Positions 54,061 through 63,176 of a stretch of DNA of 64,000 bases are shown one piece after another (position 1 is the stretch's first letter; each line of letters begins with the position of its first letter). Made by a program: the position numbers and the translations under genes. The notes beneath the pieces are model-generated. The model did not search any database. It was given only the letters and a program-made list of their open reading frames with translations, and had not been told where the DNA came from. Origin of the DNA: Lachnospiraceae bacterium (lineage in GTDB: Bacteria; Bacillota; Clostridia; Lachnospirales; Lachnospiraceae); NCBI GenBank assembly GCA_017540605.1, contig JAFYAS010000026.1:1-64000 (forward strand). The letters run 5' to 3'.

Positions 54061-55049
54061 TCACATCTTCCAAAAAACTCCATAACCTTCTCCTCATAAT
54101 ACTCCGGTGCAGTATAATAACAACACAGATGTCTTGCCTCAGGGATCAGGTGAAGCTCCTTTTCGGTCTTTGTGATATGAAAGTTTTTTATAGTATTTTC
54201 AGGCCACACATAGGTATCGTCTTCTCCGTGAAAAAAAAGTATGGGAAGCCTGTTCTTTTCGAGGGCTACAGAGGTATCCGTCTCCTTCATGGCAAAGCCG
54301 GCGAATATACGACAGAACAGATCAACTCGTAGTAAAAGCAGTTCTATGTAGTGAAGATGAAACCATCCTGATGCGATATCCCTTAGCTGCTGCTTCATGG
54401 AATGGAATGCGCAATCTGCGATAAGCCCTTTTACTTCCTTGGGAAGAGCATGACCTGCCGCAAGTATCAAAGAGGTCGCTCCCATGGATTGACCGTAAAG
54501 GTAAATGGGTAGCTTTTCTACATTCTCTTCATTGAGCCTTCCAATCCACTCGAGCATATCATACTGCTCTCTCGCTCCAAAGGTTATGTATTTTCCTTCG
54601 CTCTCACCGCAGCATCTTTGATCTACGAGCAAAAGACTTGAATCATGCTCATGAAGATATTTAGCAATAGCCGCCACACTTCCAAATCTCGTGCCTCGAT
54701 AGCCGTGACACATAAGCACAATTCGCTTAGGATGTTCACAAGGATAATACGATGCGTGAAGTTTTAGTCCCTCAGCACTTCTGATATACCAATCCTTCAT
54801 GGGTTGATTCAAGCACCATGCTTTGGTTTCCTCATATTCCTTTTCATATCTGTATCTTGGATGATTGACCTCCGTGTGTTTTAGCTTAAACCATTTTTTA
54901 CTGATCTTTTTTCTATCAGATGATTTCTTCTTTCCGGCATAGGTACAGAATTTAAAAAACGGATAACCGATGGCAACAAAGCCACCGGCACTAATTGATG
55001 CAAAAAAGCCAACCTCACGGAGCAGGCTGTGATTTATATGTTTGATCAT
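54057..55049 (-). CDS. Alpha/beta hydrolase
   Basis: This 330-aa protein has an N-terminal hydrophobic segment (about 10-35), probably a membrane anchor, and then a hydrolase domain. The oxyanion region is MCHGYRGTRFGS, the nucleophile Ser lies in YGQSMGA, Asp in FHGEDDTYV and His in EARHLCCYY. It resembles BAAT/YqkD-type esterases of unknown substrate. Its start overlaps the preceding cyclo-ligase gene by 4 bases, so they are cotranscribed. Confidence 0.9.
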   Translation of the reverse strand: MIKHINHSLLREVGFFASISAGGFVAIGYPFFKFCTYAGKKKSSDRKKISKKWFKLKHTEVNHPRYRYEKEYEETKAWCLNQPMKDWYIRSAEGLKLHASYYPCEHPKRIVLMCHGYRGTRFGSVAAIAKYLHEHDSSLLLVDQRCCGESEGKYITFGAREQYDMLEWIGRLNEENVEKLPIYLYGQSMGATSLILAAGHALPKEVKGLIADCAFHSMKQQLRDIASGWFHLHYIELLLLRVDLFCRIFAGFAMKETDTSVALEKNRLPILFFHGEDDTYVWPENTIKNFHITKTEKELHLIPEARHLCCYYTAPEYYEEKVMEFFGRCE

Positions 55050-55597
55050 TTAATTGTCCTCTTTTCGGTAATGATCATATCAGGTTTTATATCATAGGAA
55101 TCAGCCTCCACCTTGTCGACAATCTGAACCTCATACGCCAAAGCAATGGTATTTTCCACATCATGCTCGAACAGATATTTATCATAATATCCTCCACCAT
55201 AGCCTATACGATTTTTAGTTTCATCAAATGCAACTCCCGGCATGATAACAAGTGCATTGTCTAAGTTCACTCTTTCATCACCGGTTGGTTCAAGAATATC
55301 AAAGAATCCGGGCTTAAGCTCTGACATATCATCAAAATAATAAAAATCCATTACACCATCCGATATTCTCGGAGCCGCGATCCTCTTTCCGTCACGGATA
55401 CAGGCCTTTATAAGGGGCATGGTATCCACCTCTTTATTGATGCTTATATAAAGACATAGGGTATCGGCAGCTTTATATTCGTCAGTTTTAGTAACATTAT
55501 CACAGATGATTGAAGATAGCTTTTTTACAACATCATCGGCAAGACCTATCCGTCTGTCCCTTATTTCTCTTCTTGTAAGTATCTTTTTTGGTTGCAT
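55046..55597 (-). CDS. 5-formyltetrahydrofolate cyclo-ligase
   Basis: This 183-aa enzyme converts 5-formyl-THF to 5,10-methenyl-THF with ATP. The ATP/Mg-binding signature RIGYGGGYYDKYL and LVIMPGVAFDETKNR are present, with a basic N-terminus (KKILTRREIRDRR). It lies 3 bases after the cobD gene, at the end of the cobalamin operon. Confidence 0.94.
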   Translation of the reverse strand: MQPKKILTRREIRDRRIGLADDVVKKLSSIICDNVTKTDEYKAADTLCLYISINKEVDTMPLIKACIRDGKRIAAPRISDGVMDFYYFDDMSELKPGFFDILEPTGDERVNLDNALVIMPGVAFDETKNRIGYGGGYYDKYLFEHDVENTIALAYEVQIVDKVEADSYDIKPDMIITEKRTIK

Positions 55598-55600
55598 AGC

Positions 55601-56653
55601 TTAACCTCTATTTTCCAATACATGCTTTATGGTATTCAACAAAATATCGTTCTCTTCTCTCTTTTTGATACCTATCCTAAAGTAACCTCCAAGACCCTTT
55701 AAGCCGTTCAGTTCATTTAAGCTCCTGATAAGGATCTTTTCCTTGAGTAAAAGCTCATCAAGGTTTATATCCGAACTAAAAAGCAGGAAACAGGTATCAG
55801 AATCCATGACCTTCATTCCAAGCTCTGAAAGTCCTTTTTTCAAATACGGCCTCTCAGTCCTTAAGATATCTCTCCCTTTATCCAGATAAGAGGTTTCTTT
55901 AAGGCAGGCAATTCCAGCATACTCTGCTATAGTACTTATATTCCATTCTGGAAGCATATAGTTTATCATGTCACAGGTTTTAGTATTACTGCACATAAGA
56001 TATCCGAGTCTGATTCCAGGCATAGAATAAGCCTTTGTAAATGATCTGATGATCATAAGATTGTCATATTTATCCATCAGATTGATGCAGGAATTCTTTT
56101 CGCCCTCATCGGTCAATTCGATATAGCTCTCATCAACAAGAACAGGCTTTTCGTATTCCTTACAGTATGAAATGATATTCTCCAAAAGAGAAGGTGATAT
56201 GAGCTTTCCTGTGGGATTGTTGGGATTGACTATGATCACAGCACTTCCACCAATTTTTTCTATGCAATCAATGATATCCTCATTGATGGTAAAGTCATGC
56301 TTAACATCAAGGAGATGATAGGTGATCGCCACATTCTTACTCATTGCCGCATAACGATAGCCGTCATAAGAAGGCATGGGTATCAAAACATTTCCTCTGA
56401 TGATCCTTGAAAAAACAGCAGAAATAAGCTCAGATGCACCGTTTCCACAGACCACACATCTTGGATCAATGCCATGATAAGCGGCAATAGCTTTTTTCAG
56501 CTTTCTATGCAGAATATCAGGATAGTTCACTAAAAGCTTAAGTGAATCATCAATCGCCGATACAATACAATCGGGAACCCCCATGGGATTTAAGTTCACA
56601 GAAAAATCATGCTCTATTTCCTTGCTATATATGTCACCGCCATGTAATGTCAT
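55601..56653 (-). CDS. cobD: Threonine-phosphate decarboxylase (CobD/CobC type aminotransferase fold)
   Basis: This 350-aa PLP enzyme makes (R)-1-amino-2-propanol phosphate for the cobalamin nucleotide loop. The start LHGGDIYSKEIEHDFSVNLNPMGVP is typical of this group. The PLP Lys lies in IIRSFTKAYSMPGIRLGY, with the NPNNPTGK motif upstream. Histidinol-phosphate aminotransferase is the closest alternative, but the cob gene neighbours decide for CobD. Confidence 0.93.
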   Translation of the reverse strand: MTLHGGDIYSKEIEHDFSVNLNPMGVPDCIVSAIDDSLKLLVNYPDILHRKLKKAIAAYHGIDPRCVVCGNGASELISAVFSRIIRGNVLIPMPSYDGYRYAAMSKNVAITYHLLDVKHDFTINEDIIDCIEKIGGSAVIIVNPNNPTGKLISPSLLENIISYCKEYEKPVLVDESYIELTDEGEKNSCINLMDKYDNLMIIRSFTKAYSMPGIRLGYLMCSNTKTCDMINYMLPEWNISTIAEYAGIACLKETSYLDKGRDILRTERPYLKKGLSELGMKVMDSDTCFLLFSSDINLDELLLKEKILIRSLNELNGLKGLGGYFRIGIKKREENDILLNTIKHVLENRG

Positions 56654-56664
56654 AAGAACCCCCT

Positions 56665-57630
56665 TTAAGTTAAAAATCCAACCTCAATACAACCTATTAA
56701 AAGACAAAAAAGCAAGAATACCTGAGATGTCTTATACATAAGTCTTACAGATCGGATGATATCATCTCTTTCAACCGGTCTTCTCTCATCACCTATGGTA
56801 GGCTTTTCGACAAGCTCACCAAAATAATAATTACTTCCCCCAAGCTTTATTCCAAGAGCCCCGGCGCAGGCTGCTTCGGTCTGTGCGGAATTAGGACTTT
56901 TGTGATTCCTTCTGTCCCTTTTCCATATATGCCATGCATTCTTCATATCGTAGCCTGTACCGCAAAGAAGACAGGCGAAACACATAAAGATCGCCGTGAG
57001 TCTTGATGGTATGAAATTCAGTATATCATCAAGCTTTGCAGCACATTTTCCAAAATCAGCATATCTTTCATTCTTATAGCCTACCATGGAATCCATAGTA
57101 TTGACGGCCTTATATATATATCCTCCAACAGGTCCGAAAAGCGCTAAGGCAAACATGGGTGCCGTTATACCGTCGGAGGTATTCTCAGCTACGGTTTCTA
57201 CAGCGGCTCTTATAACGCCCTCCTCACTAAGCTCTCTAGTGTCTCTTCCGACTATCCTTCCTACTGCCTGCCTTGCGTCAATCAGAGTTTTTTCCTTTAG
57301 GGCAAGGTGCACGTTGTAGGCCTCATCACGAAGATTTCTCATAGCCAGAGCCTGCCAGGTAAGGATAGCCTCGAGAAAGCATCCGAATACCTCATGCATA
57401 CTGTATGCGCCAATAAGCAGCAAAAAGACGCACACTGCTGTTAAAAATATAACGATCAAGACCATGATAAGACCATTGAATACCTTATGATTTCCTTTGT
57501 TCATCCCTTTTTCAAGCCCTGAGATAAGAGCTCCTATCATCCTTACGGGATGGTATATCCATTCGGGATCGCCAAGCACAAGGTCTATCACAAAGCCTGC
57601 AAAAAAGGCGATCCAATGATATCTAAGCAT
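56665..57630 (-). CDS. cbiB: Adenosylcobinamide-phosphate synthase CbiB
   Basis: ATG 57630 (MLRYHWIAFFAGFVIDLVLGDPEW) shares one base with the stop of the short CobU-like gene (TAATG), favouring this start over the frame to 57669. The 321-aa membrane protein attaches aminopropanol (phosphate) to adenosylcobyric acid. HPVRMIG, VAENTSDGITAPMFAL and the MDSMVGYKNERYADFG motif are conserved. Confidence 0.95.
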   Translation of the reverse strand: MLRYHWIAFFAGFVIDLVLGDPEWIYHPVRMIGALISGLEKGMNKGNHKVFNGLIMVLIVIFLTAVCVFLLLIGAYSMHEVFGCFLEAILTWQALAMRNLRDEAYNVHLALKEKTLIDARQAVGRIVGRDTRELSEEGVIRAAVETVAENTSDGITAPMFALALFGPVGGYIYKAVNTMDSMVGYKNERYADFGKCAAKLDDILNFIPSRLTAIFMCFACLLCGTGYDMKNAWHIWKRDRRNHKSPNSAQTEAACAGALGIKLGGSNYYFGELVEKPTIGDERRPVERDDIIRSVRLMYKTSQVFLLFCLLIGCIEVGFLT

Positions 57631-57950
57631 TACTTTATCCTCATTCCTACCCCGCAAAATACACGCCATACCTCACTTGCATTTTTTGCAAGCTCACACA
57701 GGTATCTGCCGTATTCCTCGCGATAAGATCTTTCTTCTTTGTCTATGGGAACAATCCCATTTCCGATCTCGTTGCCAATGATGATCAGCTGCTCGTTTTT
57801 TAGAAGCTTATCATTTATCTCATCTATCAGAGATGCTTTATCCGTTTTAAACCTTTCCTCAATATCTGTGATGAATTTTGCTTTGTCTCCAAAATGATCT
57901 CTTGCAAAATCCTTCTTACCCTGAAAGGCTCCGCCCAAAACAAGTATCAT
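57630..57950 (-). CDS. Short CobU-like protein lacking the central region
   Basis: This 106-aa protein aligns with both ends of CobU but not the middle. The N-terminal MILVLGGAFQGKKDFA corresponds to the P-loop but has Lys where Ser/Thr should follow GK. The C-terminal IIIGNEIGNGIVPIDKEERSYREEYGRYL is a canonical CobU end. The segment with the guanylylated His is absent. A normal-length CobU is encoded at 58739-59269. It may be a helper subunit or a decaying duplicate; its good coupling to cbiB argues that it is translated. Confidence 0.75.
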   Translation of the reverse strand: MILVLGGAFQGKKDFARDHFGDKAKFITDIEERFKTDKASLIDEINDKLLKNEQLIIIGNEIGNGIVPIDKEERSYREEYGRYLCELAKNASEVWRVFCGVGMRIK

Positions 57951-57960
57951 ATATTTTCCT

Positions 57961-58734
57961 CTATATCTTTAGCTTAATAAAACCGCAGATCACAACGGTA
58001 ATAAGTACCACCATCTCGGTCATAGTCACAAAATATCCCGATGTATCTCCGGTGATCCCACCAAACTCACGAAGGCAAAATCTTTTGTATATCAAGGTCC
58101 ATAAAAGTGCTGCTATAAAAGCAGCTAAGCCTGCAAGTATGTTGAAGCCTATCATGGCAACAGCACATATTAAAAGGGTCAAAAACAGCCAGTATTTTAC
58201 ATCATCCTTCCTTGTGTTGGTTGCCTCCTCATAAAGCATCCCTTCCGCTCTGGCAGGCTTGAAAAAGACAAGTGAAAGCCCTGAGAGTGTTCTTGAAAGC
58301 ACAAAACCGACAGCAACTATCATAACCTGTCTGTCAGTCTTTAGCTCCGATAAAAATGCGATATACAGTATATAGTAAAGCAGAAGAGATATTATGGCAA
58401 ATGCACCCACATGGGGATCCTTCATGATAGAAAGCTTTACTTCCTTTTCACGAAATGATCTGACAGCATCCATGGTGTCCATAAAACCGTCAAGATGAAA
58501 ACCTCCGGTGATGATAAGTGGAATAGCTGTGCCTACTAAAACAGTAGCCGGCACACCAAGCTCTAAGCGCTTTGCAAAGCCTAACCAAAAATATAAAAGT
58601 AAGCCAATCACGGCCCCTATCCAGGGAAAGAAAACAAGTGAATATGCCATATCCTCTTTTTTCCACTTAAATCTCGGCATAGGTATTCTTGAATAAGTTG
58701 AAAATGCAATAACAAACGATCTTATCAAAAGCAT
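57961..58734 (-). CDS. cobS: Adenosylcobinamide-GDP ribazoletransferase
   Basis: ATG 58734 (MLLIRSFVIAFSTYSRIPMP) follows AAAGGAT and starts 4 bases after cobU. The 257-aa membrane protein joins alpha-ribazole to adenosylcobinamide-GDP, the last assembly step. FFPWIGAVIGLL, TGGFHLDGFMDTMDAVRS and the metal-binding Asp residues are conserved. Confidence 0.95.
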   Translation of the reverse strand: MLLIRSFVIAFSTYSRIPMPRFKWKKEDMAYSLVFFPWIGAVIGLLLYFWLGFAKRLELGVPATVLVGTAIPLIITGGFHLDGFMDTMDAVRSFREKEVKLSIMKDPHVGAFAIISLLLYYILYIAFLSELKTDRQVMIVAVGFVLSRTLSGLSLVFFKPARAEGMLYEEATNTRKDDVKYWLFLTLLICAVAMIGFNILAGLAAFIAALLWTLIYKRFCLREFGGITGDTSGYFVTMTEMVVLITVVICGFIKLKI

Positions 58735-58738
58735 GGTT

Positions 58739-59269
58739 CTATCCTTTGTGTACAATAGGTATTCCGGCAACAACCTCAACGACTCTGTCAGCGATGTTTG
58801 AAAGCTTTTTATTGATCTCTCCCATGGCTTTCATATAGGATATCGTATATTGATCATAGTCTGTTCCGGAATCGAATATATTGTCTGATACTATCACCAA
58901 AGAATCAAGCTTCGATAACAGGCCTTCGATATCCGAAACTATCTTATCTGCTATTCTTTCAGGATCAGGGATAAATGAAGGATCATCAAACATTTCATTG
59001 GCAAGAAGATTTGCCATATCCTCAAGTATGGCTACGCCCTTATGATCTTCAAGCTCTATCGCACCTATATCCTTAGTCTTTTCGATGGTTATAAAGTCTT
59101 TTCCCTCGCGTAGCTTAATATGTCTTTTAACCCTTTTATCATCCTCAGCATCGTGAACCTTCATGGTAGCGATATAATACCGAATTTCACGATCAAGCGC
59201 CAAAAGACAACCTTCTGCATATTCTGATTTACCGCTTGATGCTCCGCCTAAAATTAGTATCAATGACAT
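58739..59269 (-). CDS. cobU: Adenosylcobinamide kinase / guanylyltransferase
   Basis: This 176-aa protein has an intact P-loop GGASSGKSEYAE, then RHIKLREGKDFITIE, which carries the His expected to be guanylylated. Near the C-terminus the usual NEVGxGIVP loop is replaced by VSDNIFDSGTDYD. The short CobU-like protein in the same operon keeps that loop. It converts adenosylcobinamide to its GDP derivative. Confidence 0.92.
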   Translation of the reverse strand: MSLILILGGASSGKSEYAEGCLLALDREIRYYIATMKVHDAEDDKRVKRHIKLREGKDFITIEKTKDIGAIELEDHKGVAILEDMANLLANEMFDDPSFIPDPERIADKIVSDIEGLLSKLDSLVIVSDNIFDSGTDYDQYTISYMKAMGEINKKLSNIADRVVEVVAGIPIVHKG

Positions 59270-59280
59270 AATTTCACCTG

Positions 59281-60369
59281 CTAATTGAATCTTTGATATT
59301 TTTCTATATCAATATCAGCAAAACGGAGTCCGTTCTTAAAAAATGAAAGCGCCATATCAAGAACAGGCATCAAAAGCACTGCGCCTGTTCCCTCGCCAAG
59401 AGCAAGATCAGCATCAATGATGGGACGCATATTGAGATTCTCCTCTGAAAAAAGCAGCTTTGCTACCGGCTCTCTGCTCATATGTGAGGGTATGATATAT
59501 TCAGATACTACGGGATTGATAAGGACTGCTATATAGGCTGCTAAAGCGCTTATAACACCGTCAATAACGATTGGTATGTGATAGAGTGCGCCGCCAATAT
59601 AAAGTCCTACCATAGCCGCTATATCGAGGCCTCCGGCTATTCTTAAAACCTCAAAGGCACGGTCAGGTGTGTCATTAATAGCCTTTATCATAGGTCTGTA
59701 TTTTTCTATACCTTCTGCTATTACTCTCTTCTTTTTTGCAAGCCTTTCATCATCAAGACCTGCTCCTCTTCCTGTGACCTTTGAAGCATCAAGATCTAAA
59801 AGCAGGGCTGCACAAAGAGCTGTTGTAGAGGTATTTGCTATTCCCATCTCGCCGGTGCAGATGATGTTATACTGCTTTTCCTTTAAAGTAAAAACAGTAT
59901 CAATTCCGGCTTTTATGGCAAGGGAGCATTCCTCCTCGGACATAGCAGGCTCCTTAAGAAAATTGTTGGTGCTTTTTCTTATCTTTTTTTGCTCCACGCC
60001 CTTGATCTTTTCATCGGTATCTATTCCTACATCAACAGGAAATACGTCTACTCCACAAGCCTTGGCAAGTGTACATACGGAGCTCTCACCCATGCCCATT
60101 GCCTTTGCAACCTTGTAGGTAACATCCTTTCCGCTTTGTGTGATATTCTCTTCCACCACACCATTATCGGCACACATTACAACCACGCATTTTCTGTCCA
60201 AAGAAATGTTGGTATTTCCCTTTATGGTGCTGACCTTGATGATCATATCCTCTAAAAGTCCGAGACTGTCTATGGGCTTTGCTATACTATCCCAGCCTTC
60301 CTTCATCTCACGTCTGATATTTTCGTTGGGCTTTGAAAGCACTATATTGAACAAATCTTCCTTCTTCAT
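59281..60369 (-). CDS. cobT: Nicotinate-nucleotide--dimethylbenzimidazole phosphoribosyltransferase
   Basis: This 362-aa enzyme activates the lower-ligand base as alpha-ribazole phosphate. It has VVMCADNGVVEENI, GEMGIANTSTTAL, VTGRGAGLDDERLAKK and the catalytic Glu region LALGEGTGAVLLMPVLDMA. Length is typical. The upstream neighbour is a K+ channel gene 14 bases away. Confidence 0.96.
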   Translation of the reverse strand: MKKEDLFNIVLSKPNENIRREMKEGWDSIAKPIDSLGLLEDMIIKVSTIKGNTNISLDRKCVVVMCADNGVVEENITQSGKDVTYKVAKAMGMGESSVCTLAKACGVDVFPVDVGIDTDEKIKGVEQKKIRKSTNNFLKEPAMSEEECSLAIKAGIDTVFTLKEKQYNIICTGEMGIANTSTTALCAALLLDLDASKVTGRGAGLDDERLAKKKRVIAEGIEKYRPMIKAINDTPDRAFEVLRIAGGLDIAAMVGLYIGGALYHIPIVIDGVISALAAYIAVLINPVVSEYIIPSHMSREPVAKLLFSEENLNMRPIIDADLALGEGTGAVLLMPVLDMALSFFKNGLRFADIDIEKYQRFN

Positions 60370-60383
60370 GATAAAACCTCCTC

Positions 60384-61622
60384 CTATATCTCGATATCTA
60401 TCTCATCTCCGGGAATTCTCTCCTTGGAGTATAAGAATATCATATCGCCCTCAAGTAAAATAGTATCCCCACGGGGAATAAGCATGGTATTGTTTCTTTT
60501 GATCATAATGATAAAGGATTGCCTTGAAATATCAAGCTCCTTTATCCTTTGTCCTATCCAGGGGTGAAGCTTTGCAAGCACAAGCTGTTTGATCTTAATA
60601 GGAATATCACTCTTATAGGATTCAGCTCCGAGTATCAGCGAATCATCAACCTTCAATACCACATTGCCTCTCGGCACCATAGTTCTTGAGCCTCTAATGA
60701 TGGCAGCAACTATCACACCCTTTGGAAGCTTCAGATCAATGATCTTTTTATCAGCCCAGGAGTCGCCTTCATTTATCCTCACATTGATAAAATGCACATC
60801 CTGTTCAAGAGCATATTCACCAAGCTTTTTTAGTCTTTGATATTGCTCAACGAATCCGGCAGAAATGATACCTGTAGGAATAGCCACCATACCTACTCCG
60901 AGAAATGCTATAACTATACCGAAAAACTTACCGGCAGTTGTGACGGGATAAATATCACCATATCCTACGGTAAGCAATGTGGATGCGGACCACCAGATTC
61001 CTGAAAATGCATTGGAGAATATTTCAGGCTGAGCTTCATGTTCAACCGAATACATGCAAAGGCTTGAGGATATCATCAATATCAAAATAATGAATACTGA
61101 GGATAAAAGCTGTTGTTTTTTACTCGACAATACCTCTGTGATAACATTTAAGGAATCATAATAAGCATTGATCCTAAACAGCCTGAATATCCTTGCTACC
61201 CTAAACATACGGAAAACAGCGGTTCCTGCCGGGAAGAATACCGGTAGATAATAAGGCAAAAAAGATAAAAGATCGATCACTCCGCTAAAGGAAAGAATAT
61301 ATTTTCTCAAAGCCTTTCCTTCGCTGTCAGCAGGATAAAGACACTTTGCAGTGATCAGCCTGAGCACATAATCCACGGCAAACATAAAGACCGTAACTGC
61401 CTCTATCGTCGTAAAAAGCTTGCCATAGCTTGCTCTCAGTTCATCATAGGTATTCATAATGGTAACAGCAAGGTTTATTATCAAGGCCATGGTTGATATC
61501 ACATCATACATAGAATTGACCAGATCATCCACCACTCCAACTGAAACCATTTTAAAAAGCTTGTGTCTGAATATCGATATTTGTTTTTTTCTGTTGTCAA
61601 TTATTTGTTGTTGGTTGTCCAT
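60384..61622 (-). CDS. Voltage-gated-type potassium channel with two RCK/TrkA-C-like domains
   Basis: This 412-aa protein has six membrane helices, including an Arg-rich S4-like RMFRVARIFRLFR. The pore loop carries the K+ selectivity filter TVGYGD. After S6 a cytoplasmic part holds two TrkA-C-like segments (WADKKIIDLKLPKGVIVAAI and IKELDISRQSFIIMI). It conducts K+ across the cell membrane. It lies between cobQ (one-base overlap, TAATG) and cobT, so it is cotranscribed with cobalamin genes, which is unusual. Confidence 0.92.
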   Translation of the reverse strand: MDNQQQIIDNRKKQISIFRHKLFKMVSVGVVDDLVNSMYDVISTMALIINLAVTIMNTYDELRASYGKLFTTIEAVTVFMFAVDYVLRLITAKCLYPADSEGKALRKYILSFSGVIDLLSFLPYYLPVFFPAGTAVFRMFRVARIFRLFRINAYYDSLNVITEVLSSKKQQLLSSVFIILILMISSSLCMYSVEHEAQPEIFSNAFSGIWWSASTLLTVGYGDIYPVTTAGKFFGIVIAFLGVGMVAIPTGIISAGFVEQYQRLKKLGEYALEQDVHFINVRINEGDSWADKKIIDLKLPKGVIVAAIIRGSRTMVPRGNVVLKVDDSLILGAESYKSDIPIKIKQLVLAKLHPWIGQRIKELDISRQSFIIMIKRNNTMLIPRGDTILLEGDMIFLYSKERIPGDEIDIEI

Positions 61623-63094
61623 TATACTTCACCATTAACGATTTTATATATATAATTTATATCCATATATTCTCTGAGAACCTCGGAAAGCTTGTCATAT
61701 TCCCTATCTCTTGTATTCCTACTGTTCTCAGTAATATGTATATCCTTAAGACCGTTTTTATCGGCCAAAGCCTTTAGGATAACATTTGCAACCTCCGACC
61801 TGTCAAATATTCCATGAATATAGGTTCCGTAGGAATTGCCTGACATGAATAAGCTTGTTCCATCTGTCGCTTTTTCATCCGGACCAATAGTCCTTCCCAT
61901 ATGTATCTCGTAGCCCTCAAATGCTCCGTATGAAAGCTTTTCCAGTATCCCACTCACCTTATCAAAGGTTCCTTTTTTCTGAGTTCTTTTCTTATCTCCC
62001 TCTAAAATCGTTGTAAGTGGAAATATATCAAGTCCCCTTATCTCTTCACCTAAAGAACCTTCCACTCCGTAGGGATCCTTTATCATTCTTCCCATCATCT
62101 GAAATCCGCCGCATATTCCAAATAGCAAGCCGCCTTTGTCGATATGATCATAAATGCTGTCGAAAAAACCGTTGTCCTTTAGCCATTTTAGATCCGATAT
62201 GGTATTCTTGGTTCCGGGAAGAATTATCATATCAGGAGACATAAGCTCCGAGGGACTCTTTATATACCTGACAGATACCTTATCTATACCTTCGAATACA
62301 TCAAAGTCGGTATAATTGGATAATCTCGGATAAGCGATCACTGCGATATCTATATCCCTCTGTATTCTTCTTTCAAATCTGTCAGATAGAGAATCCTCTT
62401 CGGGGAGTTTTAAATCAATGTAGGGAACAACTCCAACAACAGGTATACCTGATCGATCCTCTAGTTCCTTTATTCCCGGATTCAGAATGGTTTTATCTCC
62501 ACGGAATTTGTTGATCACCAAGCCCTTTACGCGCTTTTTTTCATCGTCCTCAAGCAACATCAATGTTCCAAGAAGCTGTGCGAACACTCCTCCTCTGTCT
62601 ATATCTCCGACTAAAATCACGGGACTGTCAGCCATATCGGCCATGCCCATATTGACTATATCATTCTCTTTTAAATTTATCTCTGCGGGACTTCCTGCGC
62701 CTTCGATCACTATAGGACTATATTTATCGGCGAGGATATTGTAAGCCTTCATGATATCAGGAACAAGCTTTTTTTTATGGTCAAAGTACTCTCTCGCTTT
62801 CATATTCCCGACCACTTCACCGGCTACTATGACCTGAGATCCAACATTACTTGTAGGTTTTAACAGGATAGGATTCATCAACACTGAAGGTTCAAGCATA
62901 GCTGCCTCTGCCTGCATAACTTGAGCCCTGCCCATCTCAAGCCCTTCCTTGGTAATGTAGGAATTGAGTGCCATATTTTGAGACTTAAAGGGAGCAGGTG
63001 AATATCCATCCTGCTTAAAAATACGACAGAGTCCGGCAGCGATCAGGCTCTTTCCAACATTTGACATTGTCCCTTGAATCATTATATTATGCAT
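61622..63094 (-). CDS. cobQ: Adenosylcobyric acid synthase (glutamine-hydrolysing)
   Basis: This 490-aa enzyme amidates the corrin ring at four side chains. The N-terminal ATPase domain has [29 protein letters not shown] and [15 protein letters not shown]. The C-terminal class I amidotransferase domain has the Cys in [13 protein letters not shown] and the His in GTYIHGIFD. It heads the cobalamin operon. No B12 riboswitch fits in the 83-base gap upstream. The ribosome-binding site is weak, and ATG 63082 is an alternative start. Confidence 0.95.
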   Translation of the reverse strand: MHNIMIQGTMSNVGKSLIAAGLCRIFKQDGYSPAPFKSQNMALNSYITKEGLEMGRAQVMQAEAAMLEPSVLMNPILLKPTSNVGSQVIVAGEVVGNMKAREYFDHKKKLVPDIMKAYNILADKYSPIVIEGAGSPAEINLKENDIVNMGMADMADSPVILVGDIDRGGVFAQLLGTLMLLEDDEKKRVKGLVINKFRGDKTILNPGIKELEDRSGIPVVGVVPYIDLKLPEEDSLSDRFERRIQRDIDIAVIAYPRLSNYTDFDVFEGIDKVSVRYIKSPSELMSPDMIILPGTKNTISDLKWLKDNGFFDSIYDHIDKGGLLFGICGGFQMMGRMIKDPYGVEGSLGEEIRGLDIFPLTTILEGDKKRTQKKGTFDKVSGILEKLSYGAFEGYEIHMGRTIGPDEKATDGTSLFMSGNSYGTYIHGIFDRSEVANVILKALADKNGLKDIHITENSRNTRDREYDKLSEVLREYMDINYIYKIVNGEV

Positions 63095-63134
63095 ATTCGA
63101 TTATTATTACAGGTAGCTTCGTTTCTTATAAAGT

Positions 63135-63171
63135 GAAAAAAGGACAGACGATAAAGGCTCAGTCTGTCCTT
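63135..63171 (-). terminator. Terminator after the EAL gene
   Basis: On the minus strand AAGGACAGAC (63171-63162) pairs with GTCTGTCCTT (63149-63140), followed by a T run. It separates the EAL gene from the cobQ operon. Confidence 0.88.
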
Positions 63172-63176
63172 CATTA

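Noticed and set aside
54057-55049. Alpha/beta hydrolase as the thioesterase of the condensation-ACP-ligase operon
   Set aside because: It is convergent, separated by a bidirectional terminator, and translationally coupled to the folate cyclo-ligase gene instead.
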